Source of the DNA: Prochlorococcus sp. AG-355-B23
GTDB lineage: Bacteria > Cyanobacteriota > Cyanobacteriia > PCC-6307 > Cyanobiaceae
Direction: 5' to 3'
DNA: 64,000 nt
Assembly: GCA_003280935.1 (NCBI GenBank)
Contig: QCDJ01000001.1
Coordinates: 118,026 to 182,025, forward strand
Shown: positions 1 through 8,715 of the stretch, in pieces
Position numbering within the stretch: the stretch's first letter is position 1
Layout: every line of letters starts with the position of its first letter
The notes under the pieces: model-generated
The model's database searches: none
The model's input: only the letters and a program-made list of their open reading frames with translations
Told to the model about the DNA's origin: nothing
Translations under genes and position numbers: made by a program

Positions 1-189
1 GGTTTTGAAAATACTTCAAGATTGTCTGATTTATAAAAGATAAATTAGTCAAAATATTCTTTTTAATTTTCCCAAATCTTTCGGTCATTTCAGATAATCA
101 CTTCTATAAACTTCATAGCATTAATTAAATTAGGAGGCAATATCCTTATCTAGAGTTAAAATGGTTTAGAGATTTTAATAATAATCTAT

Positions 190-501
190 ATGCAAAGGTA
201 TTTGATTTCTTACGAATTTACAGATGGCGAGGATCAAGAAGAAGGGGCAGAAATGCTAATTAATTGGTACGAATCAGGTGGTCCCCAAAACAGACCTGAA
301 AACTATGAGGTTCATTCTTGGATTTTTATGGTTCAAAATGGGATTGGACATTCTGTAGTGAGTGCAGATTCTCTTGAGACAATATGGAAGCAATGGCATC
401 CATGGAGAAGGTTAATGGATATAAGTATTCAGCCGTGTATGGATCTTGATGAGACAGTCGGATTATTCAAAAAACAAAAAATGAATACACGGATAGTCTA
501 A
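190..501 (+). CDS. conserved small protein, DUF3303-like
   Basis: ORF track; pattern resembles DUF3303-type picocyanobacterial proteins. Confidence 0.55.
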   Translation: MQRYLISYEFTDGEDQEEGAEMLINWYESGGPQNRPENYEVHSWIFMVQNGIGHSVVSADSLETIWKQWHPWRRLMDISIQPCMDLDETVGLFKKQKMNTRIV

Positions 502-595
502 AAGCATTTCTAACTTCTTAATATAAATTTCTTTTAGTAGCACCTAATACTACATACATATTTCAATGCGTTAAAAAGGATAAGATTAATTTTCC

Positions 596-790
596 ATGAT
601 GAATGATTCTTATCACATTTACTTCAAAGGAGAAATTCTTTTCAAGAATTTAAGTAAAGATGAATTTGAATTTGTTTGGGGAAAACTTTATACATCTTAT
701 ATAAACGCCCTAAATAAAGAGCTAACCTATGAATTAATTAGCGAAAATAATATTAAAGAAACTACCTTTAACCTTGAGCCATCTTACTAA
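596..790 (+). CDS. small hypothetical protein
   Basis: ORF track only. Confidence 0.4.
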   Translation: MMNDSYHIYFKGEILFKNLSKDEFEFVWGKLYTSYINALNKELTYELISENNIKETTFNLEPSY

Positions 791-810
791 ATCAAGAACT
801 AAATACTAGA

Positions 811-1053
811 TCATGAATAAAACAAGAAAAGCTGTCTTTCTTTTATTTTGAGGTACTCTTTCTCTTCTTTAGTTATATCCAAAGCAATTTTATTTGCCTC
901 AATTTCGACATTAGAACTATAAGTATCAAAGTTTTCCTCTCTTTTAAATAGGGCAACAATGCCAATAGGTGTTATAAACCAAATAAAATGATCAGTTTCT
1001 CCAATTGGCTCCTCTTTTAAAGAGTCAATAATCAAATCACAGGTTGAATCCAT
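811..1053 (-). CDS. small hypothetical protein
   Basis: ORF track only. Confidence 0.45.
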   Translation of the reverse strand: MDSTCDLIIDSLKEEPIGETDHFIWFITPIGIVALFKREENFDTYSSNVEIEANKIALDITKEEKEYLKIKERQLFLFYS

Positions 1054-1077
1054 TTATTAATTGATATGTGGGGGATT

Positions 1078-1314
1078 TTAATTGCCCCCATTGCAATACC
1101 TTACCGCCGCAGAATTGGTACCACCATCTTCAATAATTTCGGCAACACATTTATTGAAAAGCTTAGACTCTTTTTTTACTGAACAGAATCCAAAAGCGAT
1201 TGCAACTAAAGCTATTGCAGAAACGAAACTAGAACCCAGTTGTATAAAACCATAGGCAAACATAATGTTTTTCTTTCCAGAACATTTTTTTGCATCCTTT
1301 TTTTCTTCTGTCAT
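1078..1314 (-). CDS. small single-TM protein with C-terminal Cys pair
   Basis: TM segment followed by KCVAEIIEDGG...YCNGGN. Confidence 0.5.
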   Translation of the reverse strand: MTEEKKDAKKCSGKKNIMFAYGFIQLGSSFVSAIALVAIAFGFCSVKKESKLFNKCVAEIIEDGGTNSAAVRYCNGGN

Positions 1315-1674
1315 TTTGGATAATTAACTTAGCCAAATTTATTTGATTAAGTTTTGGTTTGAGGAATATTTGCATAGAGAAAACCGAATTAAACAATTTT
1401 TAATCAGCTAAAACAAAAATTAAAAATTTCAAGTTTAGATTGATTTTTCTTCACTTTAATTTTCAATTTGATACATCATGAAGAAAAAACTTTTAAATTT
1501 TTTATTAACATGAGCTTCTCGTATAGATAATTAATCTTTTTATTAAAAGTAATGATCCCACAGTTATAACAAGACGTTATGTTACTTTTTAAACTATATT
1601 TTATTTTTTTTGATGAAGTATTAATACTTAAAAATTTTTCCAGAAAAGCTTGTTTTGATAATGCTCCCGAAGAG

Positions 1675-1786
1675 TTATCCACTTTTTAAGCGTTTTTCAA
1701 CAGGGTTTTCCACAATATGTTGATTAAATTTGAATTTCTATGTGCAAAATAAAATATTATCTTCTTTTTAGAAAAAAATATCCACA
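1675..1786. promoter_or_regulatory. cluster of DnaA-box-like 9-mers
   Basis: TTATCCACT 1675, TTTTCAACA 1694, TTTTCCACA 1706, ATATCCACA 1778 in an AT-rich stretch. Confidence 0.3.
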
Positions 1787-2154
1787 ATTTTTTTTTGGGA
1801 TCAATATGATTTCAATTGTCTTTTAAATAACTTTAAGAACAAATCTTATGAATCTAAACGAGACAAAAAAGGATTTAAATCCCGAAATCAAAAAAGAGTT
1901 GGAAAAATCTAAGCTCAAAGTTCTTACTAATGAAAATGATTTTTTAGTAAAAAATCTCAAAAAGGCTGGATGATTTATTAGAGCTAAAAAATATTTTTTA
2001 AACAACAAAATTTTCAAAAATTCCTTTCAAGAGCGAAATAACGAATTCTTGAATTATCACCAATTATTTAATTTGCCAAATATAAAATTTATATTAAAAA
2101 TACGAATTAATACTCTCTATAACAAACAAATAACACAAATCCTAGTTATATTAC

Positions 2155-2177
2155 TCTGATCTCCGTAAGAGATCAGA
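2155..2177. other. perfect 9-bp hairpin (TCTGATCTC-CGTAA-GAGATCAGA)
   Basis: direct reading; intergenic. Confidence 0.45.
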
Positions 2178-2259
2178 TTAGAAATATAAACGGGAAATTC
2201 AAAGTTTTTAATTTATAAAAATCAGTTTTCCTGTATCTCCATCATAATTTCAATAAAAG

Positions 2260-2511
2260 ATGAATATTCAAGAACTTAAAGTCAACTACAAAAAGCTATT
2301 AAACAAAGCTGCCAACGCAAACGGCCGTAAAGAAACTGTTTCTTACTTAAATCGTGCAGCTAAAATTAAATCAAAAATCTATTCAAACACTAAAGTAAAT
2401 TGCTTTAGATGTAATGGCGCAGGTTTTCTAAGAATTTCACTAGATGAGACCAAAACATGTCTATCTTGCTACGGGAAGGGTTTTTTAATTAAAGAAATTC
2501 AGCAGGTTTAA
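2260..2511 (+). CDS. small protein with DnaJ-type CxxCxGxG zinc-binding motifs
   Basis: CFRCNGAG ... CLSCYGKG. Confidence 0.6.
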   Translation: MNIQELKVNYKKLLNKAANANGRKETVSYLNRAAKIKSKIYSNTKVNCFRCNGAGFLRISLDETKTCLSCYGKGFLIKEIQQV

Positions 2512-2526
2512 AAAATTTGATTGTTC

Positions 2527-2682
2527 ATGAAAGATCTCATTCAAGCTCACAAAAAATTAATTAAAACAGTTAAAGAACAAATGGGATTTTCTGATTATGG
2601 GATGTATTGGTTAGCTTTCCTGGAAGGGGGTCTAACTATATGGCTGCTGGATAGAATATTTTTCCACTGGTTAAAGTTTTAA
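2527..2682 (+). CDS. 51-aa putative single-TM protein (MKDLIQAHKKLIKTVKEQMGFSDYGMYWLAFLEGGLTIWLLDRIFFHWLKF)
   Basis: manual translation; below ORF-track cutoff. Confidence 0.45.
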   Translation: MKDLIQAHKKLIKTVKEQMGFSDYGMYWLAFLEGGLTIWLLDRIFFHWLKF

Positions 2683-2772
2683 TTTTTATTTAGGTCAAAA
2701 AATTTCTGCAAGTATTAAATAAATTAATTTATCGAAACCATTTGAAAAGTTGTAGGATGGTAAAAAACCAAT

Positions 2773-3000
2773 ATGCAATTACTCGGATTAATTCTTCTTC
2801 TAGCTAGTAGCTGGTATTTGTGGAAATTAACATCAAACTTTCTTGATGAACCAACAAAAAAAGAACTGACTAATAGTTTAAATAACCTCAAAAATAAATT
2901 GTCTGAAGGAAAACAAAATTTCTCTAAAGCAAAAATAAGCGAAGCCTGGGAAAAATACAAAGAAGAAGGTGGTGCCTTAACTAATAAAGAAAAAAGCTAG
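2773..3000 (+). CDS. small N-terminal-TM protein, first gene of micro-operon
   Basis: ORF track; TAG overlaps next GTG. Confidence 0.55.
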   Translation: MQLLGLILLLASSWYLWKLTSNFLDEPTKKELTNSLNNLKNKLSEGKQNFSKAKISEAWEKYKEEGGALTNKEKS

Positions 3001-3254
3001 TGGACTTTTTTATTATTACGAGTTTTACTAAAGATATTTCTAAAATTGATCTAATTGGTATTTTGTTTGGTCATTTAATTTTTGGTATTGCTTTGACACA
3101 GCTTTTAGATTGGACGTGGTTAAAGAACCTTATGAGTGAAGAAGATAAAACAAGGATGCTAAAAAGTTATACATGGAAAGACTTATTAGTAGATGGAGCA
3201 ATTGTTACGGTAGTTCTAGGAATAATCTTTTTGATAATTAGCATTTTTCTATAA
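3000..3254 (+). CDS. small two-TM protein, GTG start
   Basis: ORF track; two hydrophobic helices. Confidence 0.55.
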   Translation: MDFFIITSFTKDISKIDLIGILFGHLIFGIALTQLLDWTWLKNLMSEEDKTRMLKSYTWKDLLVDGAIVTVVLGIIFLIISIFL

Positions 3255-3344
3255 ATGAATGTAACTTACATCCTTTTAGTTTTTTTAATGATCTCAATTG
3301 TGATTTTCTCTCAAATAATCAATTCCTCCGATAAATCAAAATAA
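3255..3344 (+). CDS. 29-aa single-TM micropeptide (MNVTYILLVFLMISIVIFSQIINSSDKSK)
   Basis: manual translation; ATG abuts previous stop. Confidence 0.45.
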   Translation: MNVTYILLVFLMISIVIFSQIINSSDKSK

Positions 3345-3446
3345 ATGACAGAAGTAACTAGCCACTCCTCAACTGGGTGGTACTTAATCGCTTTGGTAAG
3401 CACTTTATCTTTTTTAGCTTTAATTTACTTCGGCCAAAAAAGGTAG
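3345..3446 (+). CDS. 33-aa single-TM micropeptide (MTEVTSHSSTGWYLIALVSTLSFLALIYFGQKR)
   Basis: manual translation; ATG abuts previous stop. Confidence 0.45.
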   Translation: MTEVTSHSSTGWYLIALVSTLSFLALIYFGQKR

Positions 3447-3477
3447 CATACACTTTCAAAGTTTATTTAAATTCATA

Positions 3478-3516
3478 AAAAAAGCTCCGCAACTAGTTTA
3501 GATGCAGAGCTTTTAA
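3478..3516 (+). terminator. intrinsic terminator after micro-operon
   Basis: AAAAGCTCcGCA...TGCaGAGCTTTT hairpin ending in T-run. Confidence 0.6.
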
Positions 3517-3532
3517 TTATTAAATGATTGAT

Positions 3533-3655
3533 TTATATAAATCTATTGATGATGAAACCTTTTTTCTTAATGAAAGAAAAAGAGACCGATGAATGTGATG
3601 AAGATACTAAATTCACGGTCCCTTTGATAACCGCATTTTTCGGTAGATACGACAA
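3533..3655 (-). CDS. candidate 40-aa basic peptide, TTG start, perfect AAAGGAGGTGAT SD
   Basis: manual translation MSYLPKNAVIKGTVNLVSSSHSSVSFSFIKKKGFIINRFI. Confidence 0.3.
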   Translation of the reverse strand: MSYLPKNAVIKGTVNLVSSSHSSVSFSFIKKKGFIINRFI

Positions 3656-3692
3656 TGAATCACCTCCTTTACTAATGTTTTTTTTAAGATAA
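3549..3692 (+). CDS. candidate 47-aa peptide antisense to previous (…TKFTVPLITAFFGRYDNESPPLLMFFLR)
   Basis: manual translation; protein-like composition. Confidence 0.3.
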   Translation: MMKPFFLMKEKETDECDEDTKFTVPLITAFFGRYDNESPPLLMFFLR

Positions 3693-3787
3693 CTAAAAGA
3701 ATTTAACAAGGAAAGAATTTCTTTAAAAATTTAAAAGTTTTTTAACAAATCTAGGATATAAATCTCTTAAAAATAAAAATATCTATA

Positions 3788-4453
3788 TTACCAAGGCAAA
3801 ACTTCTCCGTTGGCATGCCAAAACGTACCCGAGTTATCTTTATTTAAAGAATCAATACGTTTTAAAAGGCCATTTGCTGATTCTTCAGGACTAATACCAT
3901 TTCTTATAAAGCCAGTCATTCTTGTACTCACTAACCCAGGATGCAAAATAGCTACATAAATATCTTCTCTTGATAAATCTATGGAAAGTGATTTTGCTGC
4001 CATAGACAAGGCTACCTTAGACATCCTGTAACCATAAGAACTTCCTGATGTATTATCTTCAATAGATCCCATTCTACTTGTAATAAAAGCAACTTTAGAA
4101 GATCTTTTTAAAAGATGTTTAAGTAATTGAGTCATAAATATTGGGCTCAATGCATTGACTTCAAATTGACGCAAAATACTTTTCTTATCAAAGTTTTCGA
4201 AGGAATTAAATTCATAAATTCCTGCATTATGAATTAAGCAATCTAAATTAACTCCAGATAATTTTTTACACAAATTATTTATGGACTCATCAGAAGAAAT
4301 TTCGACATTCTCTTCAACTCTCACTCCTAGATCTCTAAGTTCTTTTGAAGCTTTCCTACAAGTTGCAATTACATTATCTCCCCTCTTATGAATTTGTCTA
4401 CATAATTCTAATCCAATACCCCTATTTGATCCTGTAATTAAATAAGTCGGCAT
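3788..4453 (-). CDS. short-chain dehydrogenase/reductase
   Basis: TGSNRGIG nucleotide-binding motif, NAG, Y-x3-K (YRMSK). Confidence 0.9.
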   Translation of the reverse strand: MPTYLITGSNRGIGLELCRQIHKRGDNVIATCRKASKELRDLGVRVEENVEISSDESINNLCKKLSGVNLDCLIHNAGIYEFNSFENFDKKSILRQFEVNALSPIFMTQLLKHLLKRSSKVAFITSRMGSIEDNTSGSSYGYRMSKVALSMAAKSLSIDLSREDIYVAILHPGLVSTRMTGFIRNGISPEESANGLLKRIDSLNKDNSGTFWHANGEVLPW

Positions 4454-4624
4454 CTTAAATAAAAAAATAAAAAATTAATCTAAATCTATATATAAAAAAA
4501 TCAAACTAGAAAAAGAAAAAATTTATAAAATTCCTTATAAGATTTATTAAGGTTATAATGACTTGTAATATACAAAAGAATTTATAAAGAAAGCAAAGAT
4601 ATTTTTATCATCAAAATTTAATGT

Positions 4625-4831
4625 ATGGAAATTTTCAATCAAGAATTTATACAAGAGATTATTAGGTTAACGTGGAGAAATCCTCCTTTCATGGCTCTAG
4701 CTATTGCATTAGTCTGGCTTATCCCACAATTATTTATCAGAAAAATAATGACAAAAAAATATGAACAAAGAAAAATAGAAATTCAGAAAAATAAAATTCA
4801 GAAGCTTTACCCAAGCAATACTCCTAAATAG
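4625..4831 (+). CDS. small TM protein
   Basis: ORF track. Confidence 0.45.
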   Translation: MEIFNQEFIQEIIRLTWRNPPFMALAIALVWLIPQLFIRKIMTKKYEQRKIEIQKNKIQKLYPSNTPK

Positions 4832-4891
4832 GATTTTTATTTCTAAGGTGATCTCATGAATCAAAAGAATACTTTTGCATCTAAGTAAAAT

Positions 4892-5083
4892 ATGACCTAC
4901 AAAATAATTAGAATTGATGGGAAAGATGACGAATTAACCGCTCAAAGTTTTGATAAGTATTCAGATGCGTATGATTTGTTAGAGGAACTTTATGGAGATT
5001 TATGTTGTTCAGATGCTGATTATGGAGACATAACCTATTACGATATTGTGGAAAATAATTTAAAAAATATTAATGGAGAATAA
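4892..5083 (+). CDS. small acidic hypothetical protein
   Basis: ORF track; overlaps next ORF start. Confidence 0.5.
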   Translation: MTYKIIRIDGKDDELTAQSFDKYSDAYDLLEELYGDLCCSDADYGDITYYDIVENNLKNINGE

Positions 5084-5282
5084 AAAATGGGTCCCCTCCC
5101 AAGAAGAAAATTTAGGGGTAATAACAAGCGTGTATGAATTCATTAAAGAAGAACTTTCAGAACTTCAAAAAGAAACTGGATGTCCCGATTCATTTATTTA
5201 TGATTTTATTGGCAAAATTCAGAATGAATGGCATCCTGAATCTTGCCACTCCATAGTTAGAAATAAAAAAAGGAAAAATTAG
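5073..5282 (+). CDS. small hypothetical protein
   Basis: ORF track; overlaps upstream ORF by 11 nt. Confidence 0.5.
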   Translation: MENKKWVPSQEENLGVITSVYEFIKEELSELQKETGCPDSFIYDFIGKIQNEWHPESCHSIVRNKKRKN

Positions 5283-5349
5283 AAAATATTAAATCTTCAA
5301 CTCAAATTTGTAAAACCTTAATATTATTAGAATTTATAATTAATAAAGC

Positions 5350-5436
5350 ATGATTATTAGAATACTAGGTGTCGTACTTATCCTTGGTACGATTGCTTAT
5401 TATGGTTTAGTTTTGACTGGGCAAAGCAACCTTTAG
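5350..5436 (+). CDS. 28-aa single-TM micropeptide (MIIRILGVVLILGTIAYYGLVLTGQSNL)
   Basis: manual translation. Confidence 0.4.
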   Translation: MIIRILGVVLILGTIAYYGLVLTGQSNL

Positions 5437-5461
5437 TTTTTTTCAACTTTTAAAATTTCTC

Positions 5462-5674
5462 ATGAAATGGCCTCCTACTCTTTGTTGGACAGCACCAAAA
5501 ACTATTAATGGTAATAGGCATTTTCAAGTTAAAGCTTATGGTGGAAAAAGTGAAGATAGATGGGTTGATATTTTTCCTACCAAAAATAAAAAAGATATTA
5601 AAAGGATCCTTTGGACAAAACTAAAATCAGAATGGACTTCTGGATGGTTAAGCCTCCCAAAAGATAAAGATTAA
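5462..5674 (+). CDS. Trp-rich small protein, TIGR02450-like
   Basis: PPTLCWTAPKTINGNRHFQV...ERW/DRWV...WTSGWLSL pattern. Confidence 0.75.
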   Translation: MKWPPTLCWTAPKTINGNRHFQVKAYGGKSEDRWVDIFPTKNKKDIKRILWTKLKSEWTSGWLSLPKDKD

Positions 5675-5760
5675 TTTGTCTATGTAAATAAATATTATTA
5701 ACCAGAAAACTGTAAAAAATAATACCTAATACAAGAAAAATAACTTCTACAATTTTTTAA

Positions 5761-5946
5761 ATGATATTTAATATGAAGCCAGAACCGAAGAAAAAACTCC
5801 CTAATAAAAAAGCTATAAGTTCTGCAAAATTTGAGGCTAAAGAACAATTCACAAAATCTGCATTAGAAAATTTAAAAACAGAAAATGAAAGGCTAGTAAA
5901 TTCACTAAAAAAATCTGGGGAAATTAAACAATCAAAAAGAAAATAG
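5761..5946 (+). CDS. small Lys-rich hypothetical protein
   Basis: ORF track. Confidence 0.4.
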   Translation: MIFNMKPEPKKKLPNKKAISSAKFEAKEQFTKSALENLKTENERLVNSLKKSGEIKQSKRK

Positions 5947-5997
5947 ACTTACAGTATTAAAAATTTTTTATTAATATATTATTTTATAGATTGAGAA

Positions 5998-6117
5998 ATG
6001 ATTGATAAAATCACTCTAGCAAATTCTCATTTACCTCAACTTATTGGGTTCGTACTCATGTCAATTGGTTATACTTTAGGCAATAAATTTTACCTTCCTG
6101 AAATCAAACAAAAGTAA
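5998..6117 (+). CDS. 39-aa putative TM micropeptide
   Basis: manual translation MIDKITLANSHLPQLIGFVLMSIGYTLGNKFYLPEIKQK. Confidence 0.4.
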   Translation: MIDKITLANSHLPQLIGFVLMSIGYTLGNKFYLPEIKQK

Positions 6118-6461
6118 TAATTTCTATTTATTAAACATATTTTTAATAAATAATATTAAATGTATATTCCCAGTAAAAATTTAATACATTATCTGATTTG
6201 GCGAAACAAATTTTAAAGCCTTCTGCAATTCAATTAAGAGAAGTAATAGGATACTACTAACACATAAATGTAACACTTTAGTCTTTAAAAGTGTTAAATC
6301 CAAAGAAAAAGTAAGAATTCATACTATTTTTTTTTTAATATGTTACATTTATTAATAATTCAACTTCCACTGCCAATAAGGCAGAAATAAGGAAAATGTT
6401 TGATGAATGCAAATGTCATTTACTCTTTGGCTTACTAATTGTTCACAAATGAAATATAAAA

Positions 6462-6716
6462 ATGGATGCTCTTACTAGTTTTATAGTTGTAATCATCGCA
6501 ATTACTATTCAATTCTCTTTATATGCCATCAAAAGATTGCAGGAACCGTTAGAGCCAAATTATTTGGAAGATAATAATTCTAAAAAAATAAAAAACTACA
6601 TGGGTAAATTTTGGAAAAACGCCGAAATAACAAATGGAAGATTAGCTATGATTGGTTTTTTAGCTTTAATACTTAACTATGGTTTTTTTGGATGGATAAT
6701 ACCTGGTTTTATTTAA
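6462..6716 (+). CDS. high-light-inducible (Hli/ELIP-like) protein with additional N-terminal hydrophobic helix
   Basis: AEITNGRLAMIGFLALILNYGFFGWIIPG matches Chl-binding Hli helix. Confidence 0.8.
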   Translation: MDALTSFIVVIIAITIQFSLYAIKRLQEPLEPNYLEDNNSKKIKNYMGKFWKNAEITNGRLAMIGFLALILNYGFFGWIIPGFI

Positions 6717-6811
6717 ATATAAATAGATTAAAGTCTTAAAGAAAATAAATCTCTCGTTCAAAACAAACTCTCCTTTTAAAAAAAAAATTTTTATTATAAG
6801 TAAAAAAGCAA

Positions 6812-7009
6812 TTGAGTAATTCTGATTTTGATAAAAATGGATTAGACAGCTATGGAATACATTGGCTTCAATATGCTGCTTTTGCTGTCTCTGGTTTTGC
6901 AATATTTACAACTTGGGCATTTTTTTATGATGAGAGATTCCACAACTTTGTAATGAATATTTTTAGGGTTATTAACTGCAGCGGGTTCAACTGTAATGGA
7001 GCATTTTAA
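6812..7009 (+). CDS. small TM protein
   Basis: ORF track. Confidence 0.4.
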   Translation: MSNSDFDKNGLDSYGIHWLQYAAFAVSGFAIFTTWAFFYDERFHNFVMNIFRVINCSGFNCNGAF

Positions 7010-7015
7010 AATTCT

Positions 7016-7198
7016 ATGGCTAATCCAGATCAAAAAACAATATTAATTGATAATGCTTATGAGGAAATAAAAAATATTTGTATTAATCTTCAAAAAGATA
7101 CTGATGCTTCTAATTTGGAAGTTAAAAGTTTACTAAAACTAATTATGAATGAATGGTCAGAAAAGGAGGAGCAAAAAACTGGTTTTGGATTCAGGTAA
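7016..7198 (+). CDS. small hypothetical protein
   Basis: ORF track. Confidence 0.5.
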   Translation: MANPDQKTILIDNAYEEIKNICINLQKDTDASNLEVKSLLKLIMNEWSEKEEQKTGFGFR

Positions 7199-7367
7199 AT
7201 TTTATTACTTTCTACAAGTGTCTTTGACATCAAATCATTTTAATATGAATAGATTTTTTATTTTGAAAATTTAATATTTTTAATTTCACATTTTTTAAAA
7301 GAAATTAAAAAGGAATGAATTTCAAAAAGAAGATTCATTCCAGATTTAGCATTAGTTTTATCTAGAT

Positions 7368-7427
7368 TTAAATTTTATAATCTAACTCCTGTGGTGGACT
7401 GTCAATCATTAGATCCCTCCTATTCAT
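7368..7427 (-). CDS. candidate 19-aa peptide MNRRDLMIDSPPQELDYKI (or 13-aa from internal ATG)
   Basis: manual translation; AGGAGG upstream of internal ATG. Confidence 0.25.
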   Translation of the reverse strand: MNRRDLMIDSPPQELDYKI

Positions 7428-7491
7428 CAAGTTAAACTTAAGTCTTACTTATAAAGAAAGTAAATCAGTAAAAATGCTGATTTATTATTTT

Positions 7492-7593
7492 CTAAAATGT
7501 TTGAATTAAAGTTGCCAATTCTGGTGCATCTAATAAAAGTGCAAAAAATGTAAGCACAACTAATAGAAATATAGAAAAGTAAAATTGAATCAT
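7492..7593 (-). CDS. 33-aa single-TM micropeptide (MIQFYFSIFLLVVLTFFALLLDAPELATLIQTF)
   Basis: manual translation. Confidence 0.45.
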   Translation of the reverse strand: MIQFYFSIFLLVVLTFFALLLDAPELATLIQTF

Positions 7594-7669
7594 AATTTTC
7601 AAATTACTTAAAAAGATTTTTTTAAGTTGTATAAAATAATGCTTTGTTTACATAATTAAATATCTGTAC

Positions 7670-7927
7670 CTAGAAAAGGTTAATTGGATAATAATTAAAA
7701 TCTTTCAGGAGAAATATAGTCATATTTTTTTGCCAATATTCACAACCTTTAAGTAAATAATCACCCTGTGGTGTACGTTTTTCGTATCTTGGACATACCA
7801 AGACAGTAGCAAAAGTTTCTGTAGTGCTGTAGCGAAAGTGATTGCAAGTAATACAAATCTTTGTACGTTTTCGTTTTAGAATAGATTCTCTTAGATATTC
7901 CCATTTTGAAGGATTTACCTTGAACAT
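7670..7927 (-). CDS. small Cys-rich (putative zinc-binding) protein
   Basis: CITCNHFRY...CPRY...GCEYW. Confidence 0.55.
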   Translation of the reverse strand: MFKVNPSKWEYLRESILKRKRTKICITCNHFRYSTTETFATVLVCPRYEKRTPQGDYLLKGCEYWQKNMTIFLLKDFNYYPINLF

Positions 7928-7929
7928 GA

Positions 7930-8220
7930 TTAGTGGAATTTACTAGTAACAATTTGCCAACCTCCTGAAACTAATTCATCCCATGTTTCGCAAGCACACT
8001 CAATAGAATGTAGTCTTGAATTTTTAAGTTGGGCTGGTCCACCTAATTCATTTGCATAGAAAAGGTGAGTATAAACTTTTACATTATTAGATAGAGATTT
8101 CTTATAACTCTCAAAAAGAATTAATAAACCACTTTTTTTGTTAAACAACCAGCCAGTTGGGGGGTCAATAAGGCTGCCACTATAAAAATTAGTCCGAACA
8201 TTAGCTACTCCAGATGCCAT
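7930..8220 (-). CDS. DUF1651 family protein
   Basis: paralogous to 10364..10663; GWLxxxxSxLILF...W..L...GW. Confidence 0.75.
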   Translation of the reverse strand: MASGVANVRTNFYSGSLIDPPTGWLFNKKSGLLILFESYKKSLSNNVKVYTHLFYANELGGPAQLKNSRLHSIECACETWDELVSGGWQIVTSKFH

Positions 8221-8234
8221 TAAGATAATACAGT

Positions 8235-8277
8235 TGTACCATTAATATAAATGTACTACTCCTGGACGTCAAGTATT
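8235..8277 (-). promoter_or_regulatory. promoter of DUF1651 gene (TTGACG-N17-TATATT)
   Basis: AATACTTGACG...ATTTATATTAATGGTACA, shared with 10680..10723. Confidence 0.55.
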
Positions 8278-8341
8278 CATCCAGGAAATTATTTAAATAC
8301 GAAAATTACTTCCCAGAAATAATCTGATGTAAACTTCTTAT

Positions 8342-8641
8342 TTGGTAATAGTGTATACAAGTAATACCTTGAAAAGGAAAATAACATTAAGGAGTATTCG
8401 GAAAAATGCAATGTATCGAAATCCCTTCTATCTAGGATGGAATAAAGGTTGGTCTTTTTTATTTTTTTTAGAGGGTGGCATTGCAAAAATTGAAGCAAAA
8501 GGTTTTGGTATATCTATTACAACAAAAGTTGAGAAAGGAGAATCACCCCTAGAATCTGCAGATAGATTAGTCTCGAAAGAGCAACGGATTAGAAAATCAA
8601 GATATTATTCTTGGGTTAAATCTATTAATGAAAAACAATAA
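8342..8641 (+). CDS. small hypothetical protein (true start probably M25)
   Basis: ORF track; MYRNPFYLGWNKGWSFLFFLEGG. Confidence 0.5.
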   Translation: MVIVYTSNTLKRKITLRSIRKNAMYRNPFYLGWNKGWSFLFFLEGGIAKIEAKGFGISITTKVEKGESPLESADRLVSKEQRIRKSRYYSWVKSINEKQ

Positions 8642-8715
8642 ATTAAGCAATCCTTTGTTTACTAAAGTAATTTGTTGACAATCAATTTAAAATAGAAATT
8701 AATTATTTATTTTTC

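Noticed and set aside
1476-2017. 68-aa and 64-aa minus ORFs
   Set aside because: Low-complexity AT-driven ORFs overlapping DnaA-like motifs; no protein-like features beyond openness.
2724-2960. 78-aa minus ORF
   Set aside because: Antisense to the better supported 2773-3000 gene.
6666-7033. minus ORFs 6666-6902 and 6842-7033
   Set aside because: Antisense shadows of plus-strand small genes.
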